Source of the DNA: Patella vulgata
Lineage: Eukaryota; Mollusca; Gastropoda; Patellidae
NCBI RefSeq assembly: GCF_932274485.2
Contig: NC_065885.2
Location: forward strand, 1,555,001-1,619,000
Reading direction: 5' to 3'
DNA length: 64,000 bases
Under the pieces are notes generated by a model. That model ran no database searches, was not told where the DNA came from, and was given only the letters and a program-made list of their open reading frames with translations. Every line of letters begins with the position of its first letter. The first letter of the stretch is position 1. Positions 24,201-34,300 of the stretch are shown here, in pieces. A program made the position numbers and the translations under genes.

Positions 24201-25856
24201 AGAAGGTACATGTACAAAGGTCTCCAAGAGAGCTGTAGAACAGAGGTGGCTGGGGTGGGGAGACTAGAACAGAGGTAAGGGTTGAGATGCATTCATTAAT
24301 TTCATTTGGTAGCTTAATAAGGACGAAGAGGAAGGGTTCAAGGACTGACAAGAAGGGTCAGCGCAGCAGTTTGCATACTGACAGTAAGGGTTTGAGGACG
24401 ACTGGAAGGGTTCGGGGACAGACAGTAAGGGTTTTAGGACAATAGGAAGGGTCTGCGGACTGACATGACGGGTTCGAGGATTAGGTACATGTAAGTGAGG
24501 TTTCCAAAAATTCTTCATCAAATTAGAGTCAAGTTTTCTTTACATTCACAGTGCTAACGTGTATACAACAGTCCTTCACATTCATAAAATTGTGCGAGAG
24601 CGCTAAAAAGCTATTGCCAATTGCAAAAATGAGAAAAGAGCTCACGTAAAAACCTCTTCTTAATTATATTGCTAGAGTAATTCTACATTTTCTTGAATTA
24701 AGGAGACCCAAATGGTATTTATGCTTTAGTCTTGTTTAATATTTGGTGAATATGGTAGCGTCAGAATTATCATCCTGGAAACTGATAGCTCGAACGGATG
24801 CAAGTTAAAAATAAACAAAAACTGAAAGTAGTTTATTAATCTCAGTATTTAGGAGAGTGATTTAGCTAATTTGCAGGAGTCTTTAATGAGACCAGCGAAG
24901 AAAAGTCAAGGTGCGTCAAAAAGTGCAACCTAAATGTGAAGGGCTGGTATACAAGACCTCAGTTTTTGTCTCATCCCAACCATCGCGAAACTGTTCATTA
25001 CCAGGCTTTCCATCCTGCACCACTGGCATGGGGGAAACCATGCACCTTCCGCACCATCACCGTGATTGAACTCGAGACCCTCAGGTTAGCGAGACGGCGC
25101 CATTCTGAACCACAAACTGTTTTATATCTATGCTTCAATGAGCAGGAGAAGCAACAAATATTTTCAGAGTTGTGTAGCTTGAATATTTTAGATGTTTCAT
25201 ATCCTGTGACAGATGTCAGCCACAAAAATCTTTTCTCTATGAAGATCATTTTGACCACCAGATATTCGTAACATTATGTGGCTTCATGTGTATGTCATAT
25301 TAAACGTTTGAAACAGGATGAAAATGTCTGATTTCTTAATATGAATAACCCAATGTCATTACATGTACATGTAATCTAACATGTTAGTGTAAGAACAAGA
25401 GTAATATAAAAAGTTCCAATATTAGCTGCTACTGGATCTATCTCCAGGCAAAGATCTAGATTACTATTAGAACTCCATCCATAGCAATGGCATCATGCAT
25501 GGCTTCAGTCTCAATTATTCCAGGTTCTGAATCACTTCGGTAATCGTGCAATATCTCACTTATTGCCCGGTCACTATTACACATTGTTTACATTTCATGC
25601 ATTGTATTGACAATAAACATCATTTATAAGGCATGCACTTGGCAACATTGTGTATAATTCAAGCTGATATTCCATAGTAGATTATTGAAACTTACCCAAA
25701 ATCATCATCCATTGACTTGAAGAAGAATTTGTAGTTAGGGCGGTTGAGAGCATTTTTAAAATCCCCTAACGTAACAAGGTCTGCATGAATAGGGAGCTTG
25801 ATTAAATATGGTGTATCCTCATCGTCAATATGATATATAATTTTCGTCTCCCCCAT
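6299..25856 (-). CDS. dvl: Dishevelled (dvl), 5' part: DIX domain and start of linker, four coding exons
   Basis: Dishevelled is the cytoplasmic Wnt-pathway hub that polymerises through its N-terminal DIX domain and recruits Axin at the Frizzled receptor. The four exons seen are 25696-25856, 22849-22918, 7347-7474 and 6299-6378, all with GT/AG ends on the minus strand and in one frame (146 codons plus one base). The start reads [20 protein letters not shown], very close to vertebrate DVL MAETKIIYHMDEEETPYLVK. The DIX core [13 protein letters not shown] and [11 protein letters not shown] follow, then the linker signature [12 protein letters not shown]. The PDZ and DEP domains are not in the window; exon 4 ends with an open donor and I found no next exon in 1-6298. 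An in-frame TAA eight codons upstream of the ATG and a G at -3 support this start. Known from family: DIX, PDZ and DEP in that order. Paralogue number (DVL1/2/3) does not apply to an invertebrate. Confidence 0.95.
6379..7346. other. dvl intron 3
   Basis: 968-bp intron between coding exons 3 and 4. A short (AATGA)n run and a possible minus-oriented SINE-B remnant occupy 6418-6500; nothing else is recognised. Confidence 0.75.
7347..7474 (-). CDS. dvl: dvl coding exon 3 (DIX end and linker, residues 78-119)
   Basis: Acceptor TTTTCAG and donor GTAAGT frame a 128-bp exon that begins [14 protein letters not shown] and ends [14 protein letters not shown] plus CA of a His codon. The block [12 protein letters not shown] is a Dishevelled hallmark in the DIX-PDZ linker. 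The Ser/Gln-rich middle is poorly conserved, as usual. It is separated from exon 2 by a 15.4-kb intron. Confidence 0.94.
9050..9325 (-). mobile_element. SINE-A copy, full length
   Basis: Minus-oriented, from GAGAGAGAGAAATGAGG to CCATTCGGCCATTCAATCCC. The sense-strand head TGGCCGAATGG and the complete body (CTTTAGCAGTGGGAGGAAAC complement) are present. Confidence 0.88.
9718..10050 (-). mobile_element. Partial TTAA-MITE family 2 copy
   Basis: Shares AGTTCAAAAATA, then TTATTCTGAGCAAAG, then ATAATTTATATAACATTTGAA and TAACTCTTGCATAAT with the family 2 copies at 37267-38376 and 16334-16737. The outer left terminal repeat is not recognisable. Strand is arbitrary. Confidence 0.6.
10235..10375 (-). 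mobile_element. SINE-A fragment, degraded
   Basis: Shows TTTATTCAATAATTTGC, then AGTAGTGGGAGAAAAACAGG and CTACATCTTGTCACGTACA, matching the SINE-A body in minus orientation with many changes. The minisatellite that follows starts exactly where the SINE head should be. Confidence 0.65.
10375..10990. repeat. C-rich minisatellite (CCCCTTGCAACACTT units)
   Basis: About 25 units of 22-28 bp built on GCCCCCTTGCAACACTT with variable endings (GCAT, CAAAAGTCCAT, TAATAGTTTAT). Strand-asymmetric (C-rich on plus). It opens several frames by chance; the resulting Cys/Gly or Pro/Thr ORFs are artefacts of the repeat. Confidence 0.93.
11345..11512 (-). mobile_element. SINE-A copy with internal deletion
   Basis: Minus-oriented. 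It runs from GAGAGAGAGAGAGAAATGAG to CATTCGGCCATCCAACCCC, but the middle between GGGAGTAAAC and AGCGCGCGTG is gone. Confidence 0.85.
11525..11763 (+). mobile_element. SINE-A copy, plus orientation
   Basis: Begins inside the tRNA-like head at ATAAGGTCTGTCATTTAG, with box B GGTTTCAATTCC, and ends GTTAAACCCCATTTCTCTCT. It lies 15 bp from the oppositely oriented copy at 11345-11512, forming an inverted pair. Confidence 0.88.
12257..12291. repeat. (GA)n followed by poly-G
   Basis: About 22 bp of GA repeats run directly into a run of 12-13 G. Confidence 0.95.
13118..13290. repeat. Twofold tandem repeat, about 86 bp unit
   Basis: The block ATTAGGCTACATGTACAAGT, then ATATCAGT, then TTTATTTGCCTGATATAT appears twice in tandem with few differences. 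Confidence 0.8.
13704..14222. mobile_element. piggyBac-like MITE (family 1), copy A
   Basis: 519 bp flanked by TTAA at both ends. The left terminus TTAAAGGAGCTAAATCGC pairs imperfectly with the inverted right terminus TTAAAGTAGCTA. The inner sequence (GGACCTAGAAATTGGC, ATGGGTCGCA) is shared with copies at 17844, 19734, 53943 and 56847. No transposase coding is present, so it is non-autonomous. TTAA target sites are typical of piggyBac elements; the superfamily assignment is inference. Confidence 0.8.
14518..15370. repeat. Imperfect repeats of about 110 bp, three copies
   Basis: The block ATAGAAATGAACTACATTCT, then ATCCTAGTCAACCAATCTTT, then CTAGTCTTTCAAC recurs near 14518, 15090 and 15195-15370, with unrelated sequence between the first two. 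Origin unknown. Confidence 0.7.
16334..16737. mobile_element. TTAA-flanked MITE (family 2), copy A
   Basis: TTAA at 16334 and 16734. Left terminus TTAAAGATACATTATTGGAG and inverted right terminus TTAAACATACATTATGCAAG share about 14 positions. Inner GATCATCATTACTAAAGTC and CAGGCCTAAAGAAAGACCTG are common to the family. No coding capacity. Confidence 0.78.
16834..17022 (+). CDS. Orphan coding-looking ORF or terminal exon, unknown function
   Basis: I do not recognise this protein. The frame reads [20 protein letters not shown], then [20 protein letters not shown], then [18 protein letters not shown] and a stop at 17022. It is richer in GC and in a balanced set of codons than the AT-rich sequence around it, which is what suggests coding. 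The preceding ATTACAAG could be a splice acceptor, which would make it a last exon; the Met further upstream (16783) leads through hydrophobic, intron-like sequence. It lies on the strand opposite dvl inside dvl intron 2. It could be a real nested gene whose other exons are unseen, a processed-gene remnant or part of an unrecognised transposon. Confidence 0.35.
   Translation, partial: CLYYKPVGRYANSHESTIITLVYKDGEKPQVLCVDYSTNQIKVISPFKNRQQFIGKRNLIPS
17844..18308. mobile_element. piggyBac-like MITE (family 1), copy B
   Basis: 465 bp with TTAA at 17844 and 18305. It carries TTAAAGGAGTTAAATCGC and the shared inner block, with more changes than copies A and C. Confidence 0.8.
19245..19380 (-). mobile_element. 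SINE-A fragment (tRNA-like head)
   Basis: Contains ATTACTCCTTGTCAGGTACA, the box B complement GAATCGAAACC, and ends CCATTTGGCCATCCAACCC. The body is missing. Another tRNA-like segment in minus orientation follows at 19383-19435. Confidence 0.75.
19734..20244. mobile_element. piggyBac-like MITE (family 1), copy C
   Basis: 511 bp with TTAA at 19734 and 20241, close to copy A over most of its length. The two are 5.5 kb apart in the same orientation, so they probably transposed recently from one source. Confidence 0.82.
20264..20747. mobile_element. TIR element family 3 with nested repeat
   Basis: Left terminus CTGATTAAAACACACATGC pairs with the inverted right terminus CTGATTAAAATACAGATC. A segment with (ATA)n and TTTATTTATATAGCGCC (about 20300-20400) interrupts the left side; other family members (34069-34317, 35949-36140, 58048-58274) lack it, so it is a later insertion. 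Non-coding. Confidence 0.7.
22849..22918 (-). CDS. dvl: dvl coding exon 2 (end of DIX domain, residues 54-77)
   Basis: A 70-bp exon with acceptor TTTCAG and donor GTAAGTC. It completes the Gly codon and reads [16 protein letters not shown] then FNGRVVSW, the conserved C-terminal DIX strand (human: [23 protein letters not shown], split here for length). It ends in phase 0. Confidence 0.96.
23108..23180 (-). mobile_element. SINE-A 3' end fragment
   Basis: GAGAGAGAGAGAAATGGGGT, then AACGTCCACTCCACACAAAC, then CATTTCGGGACTAA: the tail end of the SINE in minus orientation, stopping after about 70 bp (5'-truncated). Confidence 0.8.
23338..23490. repeat. 30-bp tandem repeat, 5 units
   Basis: Units of TTTAATACAGGTGTCATTAG plus AGCCAGTTAT; the first four are nearly identical and the last is diverged. 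Confidence 0.93.
23575..23961. mobile_element. TTAA-flanked MITE (family 2), copy B
   Basis: TTAA at 23575 and 23958. Left end AAAGAGGCATTATGGGAGAT, right end TTAGCTCTTGCATAATGTAT. It holds a short local expansion of TAATAACTAATAACTA units near 23600-23660. Confidence 0.78.
24318..24485. repeat. Degenerate 28-bp repeat, about 6 units
   Basis: Variants of GAAGGGTTCGAGGACTGACA and GTAAGGGTTT recur along this stretch with considerable divergence. Confidence 0.7.
24965..25110 (-). mobile_element. SINE-B fragment, minus
   Basis: Contains CCATCCTGCACCACTGGCAT and the tRNA-like head complement GAACTCGAGACCCTCAGG, then TTAGCGAGACGGCGCC. SINE-B in sense has the tRNA-like head, GTGCAGGACGGAGGGCCTGA, and a CATTT-repeat tail. 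Confidence 0.7.
25696..25856 (-). CDS. dvl: dvl coding exon 1 (DIX domain, residues 1-53)
   Basis: Starts at the ATG 25856-25854 and ends with a GG|GTAAG donor, leaving two bases of a Gly codon (phase 2). It carries the first half of DIX, including the acidic [14 protein letters not shown] stretch and [17 protein letters not shown]. Conservation with vertebrate DVL is nearly residue for residue. The upstream in-frame stop in the leader rules out a longer N-terminus in this exon. Confidence 0.96.
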
Positions 25857-27793
25857 GGCGGAGGAAGCCGATAAACGAACTTAAACTCCCTCAATATCTG
25901 CCTTGAGAGTTGAACGAATATCAAAATGGCTACCGTATAATTTCCCCGCTGTCGACCGACCACTGTCAAATCGAGGCTCGTCTGGAACACTGATATCTCG
26001 AATACAAGAATTTTTCACTGTTACAAAAACATCCAAATCAACCGTGCCGTTCTAAACATCGGCCATCAGAGTTATTTTGCAAGTTTTTAGAATAATTTTG
26101 TGAGTATTGATAGTCATTATCTCTAAATGTGTTTTTTTTTAGCAATTATTGTCCTAAATACAAGGTACCCGCTTGAGCCACTAAAAATTAGTAATTCAGC
26201 TTCGCCCTTATGTTCAGCTAAGATTTGAGACAATAAGGCCAATAATGCATATTTTTAGTAATTATTTTATTTTCACACGTTATATTTATGATATTAAGAG
26301 GCTCACAGATGTTTAAAAATCGAAAAATGACATTTTTTACACAAAGAAAACCCACACGGGGCAATTTGAATTACCGAGGGGGTTGATTACTCTGGCGGAA
26401 CAGCCGTCAACAAAGCCCGGAGTTGCTGGCGCTTTTGTCTGATGTCAAATTATTTTAATTTTAATTAACTTTTTATTTCATAATTAAGCGTCTCGTGCCT
26501 CAAATTATTCAAAATAAATGCAGTTGTAAAAAAAAAATATTTTAAAAATTACTTTCAGTATTTTATTTTGACCAATCATATCAAAATTATTTTATCTGCG
26601 GAGTCCGAATGTTATAAATCTAGATCCTGAAGAAAAATAAATAGTAAAAATTTGGGGCGACATTGGAGTTTTAATTTTCATGTAAGTTTTCTGTTATAGT
26701 TTCTGTTATGGAAGATTAGCAAATATACCCTTTTATATCTGATGTTTGAGTCTGATAATATATCGTTGACGCTGGAATTTTTTTTGAACTGAGGGTTTGA
26801 CTTCGCATTTTGTGTGGCTTGATTGTCAGTCAGTCAGAGTTTCCCATCCCTTCTCTGCCTGCATTTTCTATCTGTGACTTGAGGGGATTGACTTTTCAAT
26901 CATATCATCTGTGTTGACACCGATAGACGCTAGACAGTAATATTGATGAGTAGACATAATACAACAGTTACATTTTGTTATGGGTTTTCTTAATCAATGT
27001 AGATTTTCTTAAACTCTGGTGTCTTTCTAGAAATAGGTCTCTGATGATTTCAAGTTTTTATTATTGTGGTAAATATGTTATTCAGCAATTTTAGATTGAC
27101 AGCACAATAATATCTTGACTGTTGAAGTTATGAAGAGAGACCGATTAAGCTTTATTGTCAGTTTGTATATAATATATACATTTTAAAGAGACATTATGCT
27201 CAATGCTAAATTGGCCTAATTGTATCAATTTTTATTGGCTTCAAATGTTATATAAAACTATTATTAGTATTATTTAGGAATTTATTAACATGACAAGCCT
27301 ATAATCAATTTTCTAGGCTATCAGATGGCAAGCAATATTTAGTAAAATATATTGTTTTTCATATTGTTTGGCCGTTTTGACCAAAATGTTTGGCTGTTAT
27401 GGCTGTTTATTATGACTAATTTTTGGGACCATTATATTAAAACCAAACTGTTTGGCCGTTTTGACCAAAATTTATTTTAGTCGTTATGACCACATCCCCT
27501 TTTGAAGGTTCTGAGGAAATAAGAGAACCGAGGCCTCACGCCGGCTTAGATTGAATTGATAGTTTGGAGGTAATTTATGAATGTTGAATCTCTTAAAGGA
27601 ATATCATAAATAAAATGGTTCAGATCTGTTCAGTATGTACAAACATATGATGAATTGAAAATTTGTCAACATTGCCTTGAGCCGCCTATGCTGTATGCAG
27701 AGGATCAAAATAGTATATGGTCAAAAGCTAAAACCTTTTGATGGGCCTCCCTTTTTATCGAAGCTGAGATATCATCTATCGTTAATATTATGA

Positions 27794-28053
27794 TGTGATG
27801 CAGGACGGAGGGCCTGACAAGGACAGCTGTCTAGTCATTCGGATGGGACGAAAAACCGAGGCCCTGTGTACATACTGGCGTGCACGTAAAAGATCCCTTG
27901 ACAGTTGGAATTCGATATAAGAGTAGGCCGTAGTGCCGCTGCCCGGACAAAATTTCCCTCATAGCACACTGTATGGCGTATGCCCATCTTCATTAGCCCA
28001 GTTTAGGACCAAAACAGTAGGACGTTAAACCCCATTTCATTTCATTTCATTTA
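27794..28053 (+). mobile_element. SINE-B copy, full length
   Basis: Runs from GATGCAGGACGGAGGGCCTG through GGCGTGCACGTAAAAGATCC and AAAATTTCCCTCATAGCACA to AGGACGTTAAACCCCATTTC with (ATTTC)n. Shares its last 15 bp (GTTAAACCCCATTTC) with SINE-A, hinting at a common 3' end recognised by the same LINE machinery. Confidence 0.85.
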
Positions 28054-28129
28054 ATAATATGATGACATGTTAAATAATCAGTTTGAGTAGATTACAGTTT
28101 AACTTGGATTAAGCCATGGAAAATTTCAG

Positions 28130-28370
28130 GACTAGGTCATTTCGGGACTAACATATGGTTCGATTTTATTTCCATTATTCGCTAGAATGTAGAATCTTGG
28201 CATTGAGAGGAAACCGATGAACCAAGAGAAAACCCACAAGGTTGAACAGGCGACCTGACTTCTTGTCACGTACAAATGAGGAAACAAAACCCAGCCACTT
28301 GACTCAATGACAGACCTAACGGTGAACTATGCACATGTTAACCATTCGCCCCCCCCATCCACCCACCAAA
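28130..28370 (-). mobile_element. SINE-A copy
   Basis: From ACTAGGTCATTTCGGGACTA to TTAACCATTCGCCCCCCCC, minus oriented; it lacks the GA-rich tail and is moderately diverged. Confidence 0.82.
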
Positions 28371-29039
28371 TATCCAAATGATTCAAATAGCTGTTAAAAA
28401 AAATTATTAAGATAACCATCAGAATTAAGAAACACTTTTATTAAAGATTACACAGATTCCTCTGGTGGGTGGATTAAAGTTGTTTTAAATCTGAGATTAT
28501 TATAATCCAGATTTATTGACAAACTGATCAATTTCATTAATAAAACATAAGGAAAAGGACTAAATTTTATTGATTTAAATTTGAAATTATTATTATTATG
28601 AACCACATTTTTCGACAAACAGTCGGATTTCATTAGCTTATGCCTAAAAATTTTATCACTAAAAGACAATCAAAATGTAAGAAAAAGGACTAATTATATT
28701 CCATACTCCAATGTACATACAAGTAAACTCCTTTGTTTTTTAGGCTTGATGGATTTAAATCTGAAATTATTAAAGGGACTAAATCTATTCCTCACTTGAA
28801 TTTATCTGTTGTTTTAGTGTTCATTGATTGATATTGAACTGTCTTGTTATAATATTAGGAAGGGATTAATTGTTTATCAAGACTGTGATCAGGTGATCTG
28901 TCAAACGGTCATTGATCTAGAACAGACAGGTAATAAGAAGACAGAGTTAATCCTTTCTTAATCAGATCACTTCTCATCCTTGTCACAGGTAACAGCTAAT
29001 TCATTACAATTTCATAACGATAAAGTCTTAATAGAAATA

Positions 29040-29270
29040 ATAAATATATAAAGTTAGTTTTCAAGAAAAGTCTTCCAAAAAACATGAATTCTTTATAATT
29101 TTATACTGTGAAGAGGAAATTCTAATAAAATAATTTTATATAATATAAGTTATGTTAGATTTCAAGAAAAGTCTCCCAAAAAGCATTAATTCATTACAAT
29201 TTTATACTGTGAAGACGAAATTCTGATAGAAATAATAAATATCCGCTACAGAAAAGACTCCCCCCAAAAA
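29040..29270. repeat. Twofold tandem repeat, about 120 bp unit
   Basis: AAGAAAAGTCTTCCAAAAAA, then CATGAATTC, then TTTATACTGTGAAGAGGAAA occurs twice with a partial third unit. Confidence 0.75.
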
Positions 29271-29822
29271 CATTTATTTGTATATTCTAATAAAATTGAA
29301 ATAAGTCTAATAAAGATTTATATACAATACATAATGTGTAAAAATTGAAATTGTAACACACATGGGTGTCTTTGGATACTACGGGTACCACCCATTCCAA
29401 GGGGTATATATTATTCTACAATGTACATGTACCTTTTTTTTCATCAATATGCACTTTTCTTCCTCATTTCATAACTAAGTCTGAATCCTCACACTAAAGT
29501 AGGGAAATACCCTTCCTAATTCATAGATGACAATATCCTTCCTTGCAGCCGACATTACTCTCACCCCCAACCCCCAGCCGCACTGAATCCAAGCGAGCAA
29601 AATAATATCTGTTGTCATAGTTGACGGATGAAGACATATTTTTTTCAAGGAGTTGTTCTTTGAAAAATTCTGCATTGATATGGTGAATTAGTTTTTTTTA
29701 AATTTCATACAACAACATGGTCACTTCGTGGTTCATAGTATGATCGTACTATTGTACAGACAGATCACTCATCCAATGTACATGTACATGTACATGTTTA
29801 TTCATCCCTGTTGGCCATTTTC

Positions 29823-30198
29823 TTAAACATAAATTATGCAAGAGCTAAATCTGTCCACTACAGGTCTTTCTTTAGGTCTGAAATGTTATCTAAATTATTA
29901 ATTAAACATAATTAACTTATCCAGACCATAATCAATTCTTGATGTCATCGCTAGCCTGTGATATTTACTGGATTATAATCCGATCTGCTGCTCAACGCTC
30001 ATTCATGATTAAATTAAAAAATGGATAATCAAGACTATGTTTTTAATCGTACAGACTTTATAGTACGCTAAATTCTCTGTTCAGAGTGGATCAATTTGAC
30101 TGAAATTTTCAGCAATTTCCCTTTACATTATCTAGTTTTTTAAATATTATAGTGAGAACTGTCAGTTCTTTATCTAATCTCCCATAATTTATCTTTAA
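29823..30198. mobile_element. TTAA-flanked MITE (family 2), copy C
   Basis: TTAA at 29823 and 30195; opposite orientation to copies A and B (starts AAATTATGCAAGAGCTAAAT, ends TCTCCCATAATTTATCTTTA). Confidence 0.8.
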
Positions 30199-30887
30199 TG
30201 TTCATGTGATGGTCATCGTTCCTTGTCAAACTTTATTACGTTTTTTCTTCCTGATGTTGATAAATTGCAATTATCAGTTTTATACTACACCAGGAAATAG
30301 ATTGAATAGCAAAAATATATAACCCTTTTAAGTTCCTTCTTTTATGAAAAATTAACCAATAAAAATCTTGTTTCATGGTTGTGTTGAATCTACTACATGT
30401 TGTAAGTAAACATGTTTATTCATACTTGTAGTATTGCAGTATTTATTTACATCTTTAAGGAATAGTGTACGGTACATTGTGTATGTATATAAGAAGTAAC
30501 CTAGAATAAACAGCCTTGTTGTTATAATGTTTTTAGTTTAAGCTTATACATGTATGAATGAAACTATTTATGTGACTGTACACAAGTCAAGCAAAATCTT
30601 TGCATTGGGATTCTAGTGACTGACATGGCAAGCTTGCCACTATTAACAAATTTCCTGGTGGAACCACTGACCGCCGAAATGCTATCATGGGTAATCAAGA
30701 CTTTGTTTATTATTGTAGTAATGTTATTTGACATTCAAGAATATCGTGTTAAAACTTCGCTCAGAATAAAATAAGTTCTGTAAATAGTCTTAAGTACCAT
30801 TGATATTTTAATTTTTAATGAAGATATGGCAGACATTTTCTAATCCACTTAATATTTTGGCCATCCGATGATCTAGAGTTTGATTCA

Positions 30888-31000
30888 GGGCAAAATTTCC
30901 CTCATAGCACACTACATGTATATGACGTATGCCCGTCTTCATAAGTCCAGTAGGACCAGAACAGTAGGATGTTAAATCCTATTTCATTTTTTTTTCTTTT
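30888..31000 (+). mobile_element. SINE-B 3' fragment
   Basis: GGGCAAAATTTCCCTCATAG through ACAGTAGGATGTTAAATCC and the CATTT tail; 5'-truncated. It lies about 120 bp upstream of the first recognised mib2 exon. Confidence 0.8.
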
Positions 31001-31118
31001 CTTTTCTTTTCTTACATACATTGTAATGCATCTTTGAACTTAGGCTTGAGTTTATTTTAACCATGGTTTTATATTGTATTGTTCACATTTAATTTCATCT
31101 TCCTCTTTTTTTTTTCAG

Positions 31119-31365
31119 GAAAGTCTGAATGGTTCTCACAGTATGGAGGTAGGTCTTCGTGTCGTACGAGGTCCAGACTGGAAATGGGGTAACCAAGACA
31201 ACGGTGAAGGTCATGTAGGCACAGTTGTCGAGATAGGAAAGCCTGGCAGTCAAACATCGCCTGATAAAACAGTGGTTGTACAGTGGGATTCTGGAGCGAG
31301 AACTAATTATCGTGTCGGTTATCAGGGTGCCTACGATCTGAGGGTTATAGATAATGCACCTATTG
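31119..31365 (+). CDS. mib2: mib2 exon 1 of those seen: first MIB/HERC2 domain
   Basis: Acceptor TTTTTTTCAG, donor GGTAAG, ends phase 1. Reads [19 protein letters not shown], then [12 protein letters not shown], then [20 protein letters not shown] and [12 protein letters not shown]. Because it begins with a splice acceptor there is at least one upstream exon, untranslated if the ATG at 31143 is used. Confidence 0.96.
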
Positions 31366-34300
31366 GTAAGTACATATATACATGTAGGCTTACTTCGTTT
31401 TTGCTCATGAACACCCATGTTCATTGCTACACTGAACTACCCAAACCTTCCCACTCTCCTGAACTACCCAAACTTTCCCACACTCCTGAACTACCAAAAC
31501 CTACTGAACTCTTCCTGTTTCATCACACATCGTTCTGAGCTTCCTGCTCTTAGGTTTCAGAGCCTTTCCTGCTCTTAGGTTTCAGAGCCTTTCCTGCTCT
31601 TAGGTTTCAGAGCCTTTCCTGCTCTTACCCGGTAGGTTTCAGAGCCTTTCCTGCTCTTGGGTTTCCGAGCCTTTCCTGCTCTTAAACTCACCTACAATGT
31701 AAATGTACCCCAGTCTACTGCACGTTAACTACCTTGTACATACTGTAATAATACACCCCTTTCTCCTCTATCTATCTCCCCTCTTCATTGAACCCTAGTG
31801 TTTAATCACCTACCACTCTCGGCTGCCCCTCACATTCCCTGTACATATACCCCTCTCTACTCTTTATTGAACTCAAGTGTTCATTTGTCTAGCCTTCTCA
31901 ACTGTGTCCTGACCCCTCTTCTAATCTAGAACTAATCTAATCTACATCTCTCCTAAACAAGATTTGATGCTTCTCAAGAACTCATCTCTTCTTCATTATA
32001 TCTCGTATAACAATAAAACTCCCTCAAACCCCTGAATGTCCCTACTTCGTTAAACATTAATTTGATTCTGTTAAACAGGCATTATGTACATGTAAAAGCT
32101 AAATCAGACTATCTTTATTTTGTCTTGAAGTGTTATTTGAATTATTATTAAGACATTTAGGCCCATATTTTGAAAAGTCGATCTCTGATTTTCTGACCTG
32201 TCATATTCTGGAAAGCTGACTAAATTTTAAACTAAGATTTTTATAAACATTGATTAGCCTAATCATTGAGTTAATCTTTGTTCGAGAATACCATAAAATG
32301 TGATATTCTGGAACGTTGACTTGTACTTAATCTTTGACTTAAGTCACCCCAAATATTTGTCATCTCATGGGGGTAGTTGAAGGAATGATTAAGTGCATGG
32401 ATATGCCATTATAATGCATTCAGTTATGCAGTTATGAACCAAATAAGCATGAAACGACATTTATTTTAAATTGAAATAAAATGGGGTTTAAGCCCTTACA
32501 TGTATCTGCTTCTGTTGGGCTAATACAGTTTACCATAAGAGTATTTTATCAAGGACAGCAGCACTACGGACTATTCTTATTTTGAATACCGGCTGTAAGG
32601 GGTTCTTTTAGGTCCACGAGACCTCTGGTTTTCGCACCTTCCGTGCCGCACCACTGACAGGAAAATCCAGATGAACTGTCACGGCCAACAAGGCCAGCGA
32701 ACATGAGTGTTCCTGGTTGGCGAGACAGCGTCTTACCCACTAAGCTCCCTTTATTTATTTTTAACACCGTAATTCACACACTCTTCGAATACTTAACTTA
32801 CGCTGTCTGCCTATAATTATATATATTTCCAATTTGCTTCCCCCAATCCCACACATACAAAGTGCAAGAAATTTTCGAGCCGTAAAAGATGCATGTTCCT
32901 GAAACAATGACCGAGAGTTTACAACCTTGATATGATGTACGGAAAAAAGTTGTGGCCTTCCTTGTTTGTGACTGACTCCCACTCTCACAGCCCCCTTCCC
33001 CACCAACTCTGGCCGCGGGCCTGTTCACAAAGGTGGATGCATGATTTTTCTAAAGGGGTGGAGTAGGGGTTCAGCCAAACCAAAGTCTCGTCGAGCGAAT
33101 CGAGGACAGCATATTTGGTGACGCTTTCAAGCGATTAGTTAGAGAAAAAAAACACAGGGCAAAGTCAACATTCAACTAGAAATGACATTTGGATATTCGT
33201 TGCATTAAAAGAGTTTGTTACGTTCTTTGTTGCAGTTTCATATTTTCACACAATATTGCCAACAAAGATATGATAGAAATGAAAAACAGCCAAGTTCAAA
33301 GCGGAGCGAACTCAATAATTGTATTTTAGGTCTTTGAAGCTTGATAATTACAAATATACTGTTCATGTTTTTATATAATAACGATATTATATTTAATATA
33401 TCTCATGAAATTTTATTGTTCATGTAATTGGCACTCAGTTGTATTTCTAAAAATTGCAAAAGCAGTATCTAAACGACCAATTAAATTCCTTCGAAACATA
33501 AAATAGACAATTTTATCTTTATATAATGACGTGCAAAGTGGGGCGATGCCAACAACTTTATTAAAAATGATAATTATATTTACATCTTCCAGGTGACAGG
33601 CCTACGCCTGGAGTCTAATTTAAAGGGCCAATCTCGATTATATTTTGGAGAATAAAACTGCTTAATTTTGTGTTAAAAGGCCTTATAATCCTCTACCTTT
33701 TGCTGAACAACCAACTCAATATATGTGATATTTTTTTCAAACAACTTAAACCTGTCAGTCTTCATCTGGAAACGGCGACTGGTGTCCCAAGCAGTATGAT
33801 ACGGTGTCGGGATAAAATTTGTATGATAAATTTGTATGTTTGTCCGAGAGAATTTTCTATCGTAGTGAAGACAATTACACCTCCGCTCCTCGCCATTGTG
33901 AACTCAACTAGGTCGCTTGTGGGAAATGTGACCGATAACAACTACTGAAATCCACTGTCCCAATACTAAAAATTTCATACTTTAATTTACTTGAATGTCT
34001 TTTTGCAAGGACCTTTTGCTTACACCCTGTTGATCTATATTTCGTTTCATTGTTTTCTACTTCTGATGGCCTACACTACATAAAGATCTGACAAGTTGTA
34101 CTGGAAGGTTGTGTCAGGGGTTGTATGAGCGGCTTTTTACCCTATGACGTGTTGACATTTCTAGTGGTTCGCCGTAACTGAGCATTTCATTGAATTATCT
34201 TTCACCTCAACCAAAATGCCGGTAATATAACAACTCTTCCAGATCCTAGTGTAGTAAAGACAAGTAAAACAGAATTTTGAACTGTAAAAAATGAAATAGG

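Larger units (their letters stand above)
22919..25695. other. dvl intron 1
   Basis: 2.8-kb intron. It holds a SINE-A end fragment (23108-23180), a 30-bp minisatellite (23338-23490), a family 2 MITE (23575-23961), a degenerate 28-bp repeat (24318-24485) and a minus-oriented SINE-B (24965-25110). Confidence 0.8.
25857..31118. promoter_or_regulatory. Region between divergent dvl and mib2 coding starts
   Basis: 5.3 kb between the two divergently transcribed genes. The dvl leader adjoins 25857 upward (short uORFs possible). A GC-richer island lies at about 26360-26450 (GAGGGGGTTGATTACTCTGG and CCCGGAGTTGCTGGCGC), a plausible promoter part; this is inference. No TATA box or first mib2 exon could be assigned. 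Repeats include SINE-B (27794-28053), SINE-A (28130-28370), a 120-bp twofold repeat (29040-29270), a family 2 MITE (29823-30198) and a SINE-B fragment (30888-31000). Confidence 0.5.

Noticed and set aside
33670-33948. 92-residue plus-strand ORF
   Set aside because: No recognisable domain, AT-rich, next to repeat-like sequence; likely chance.
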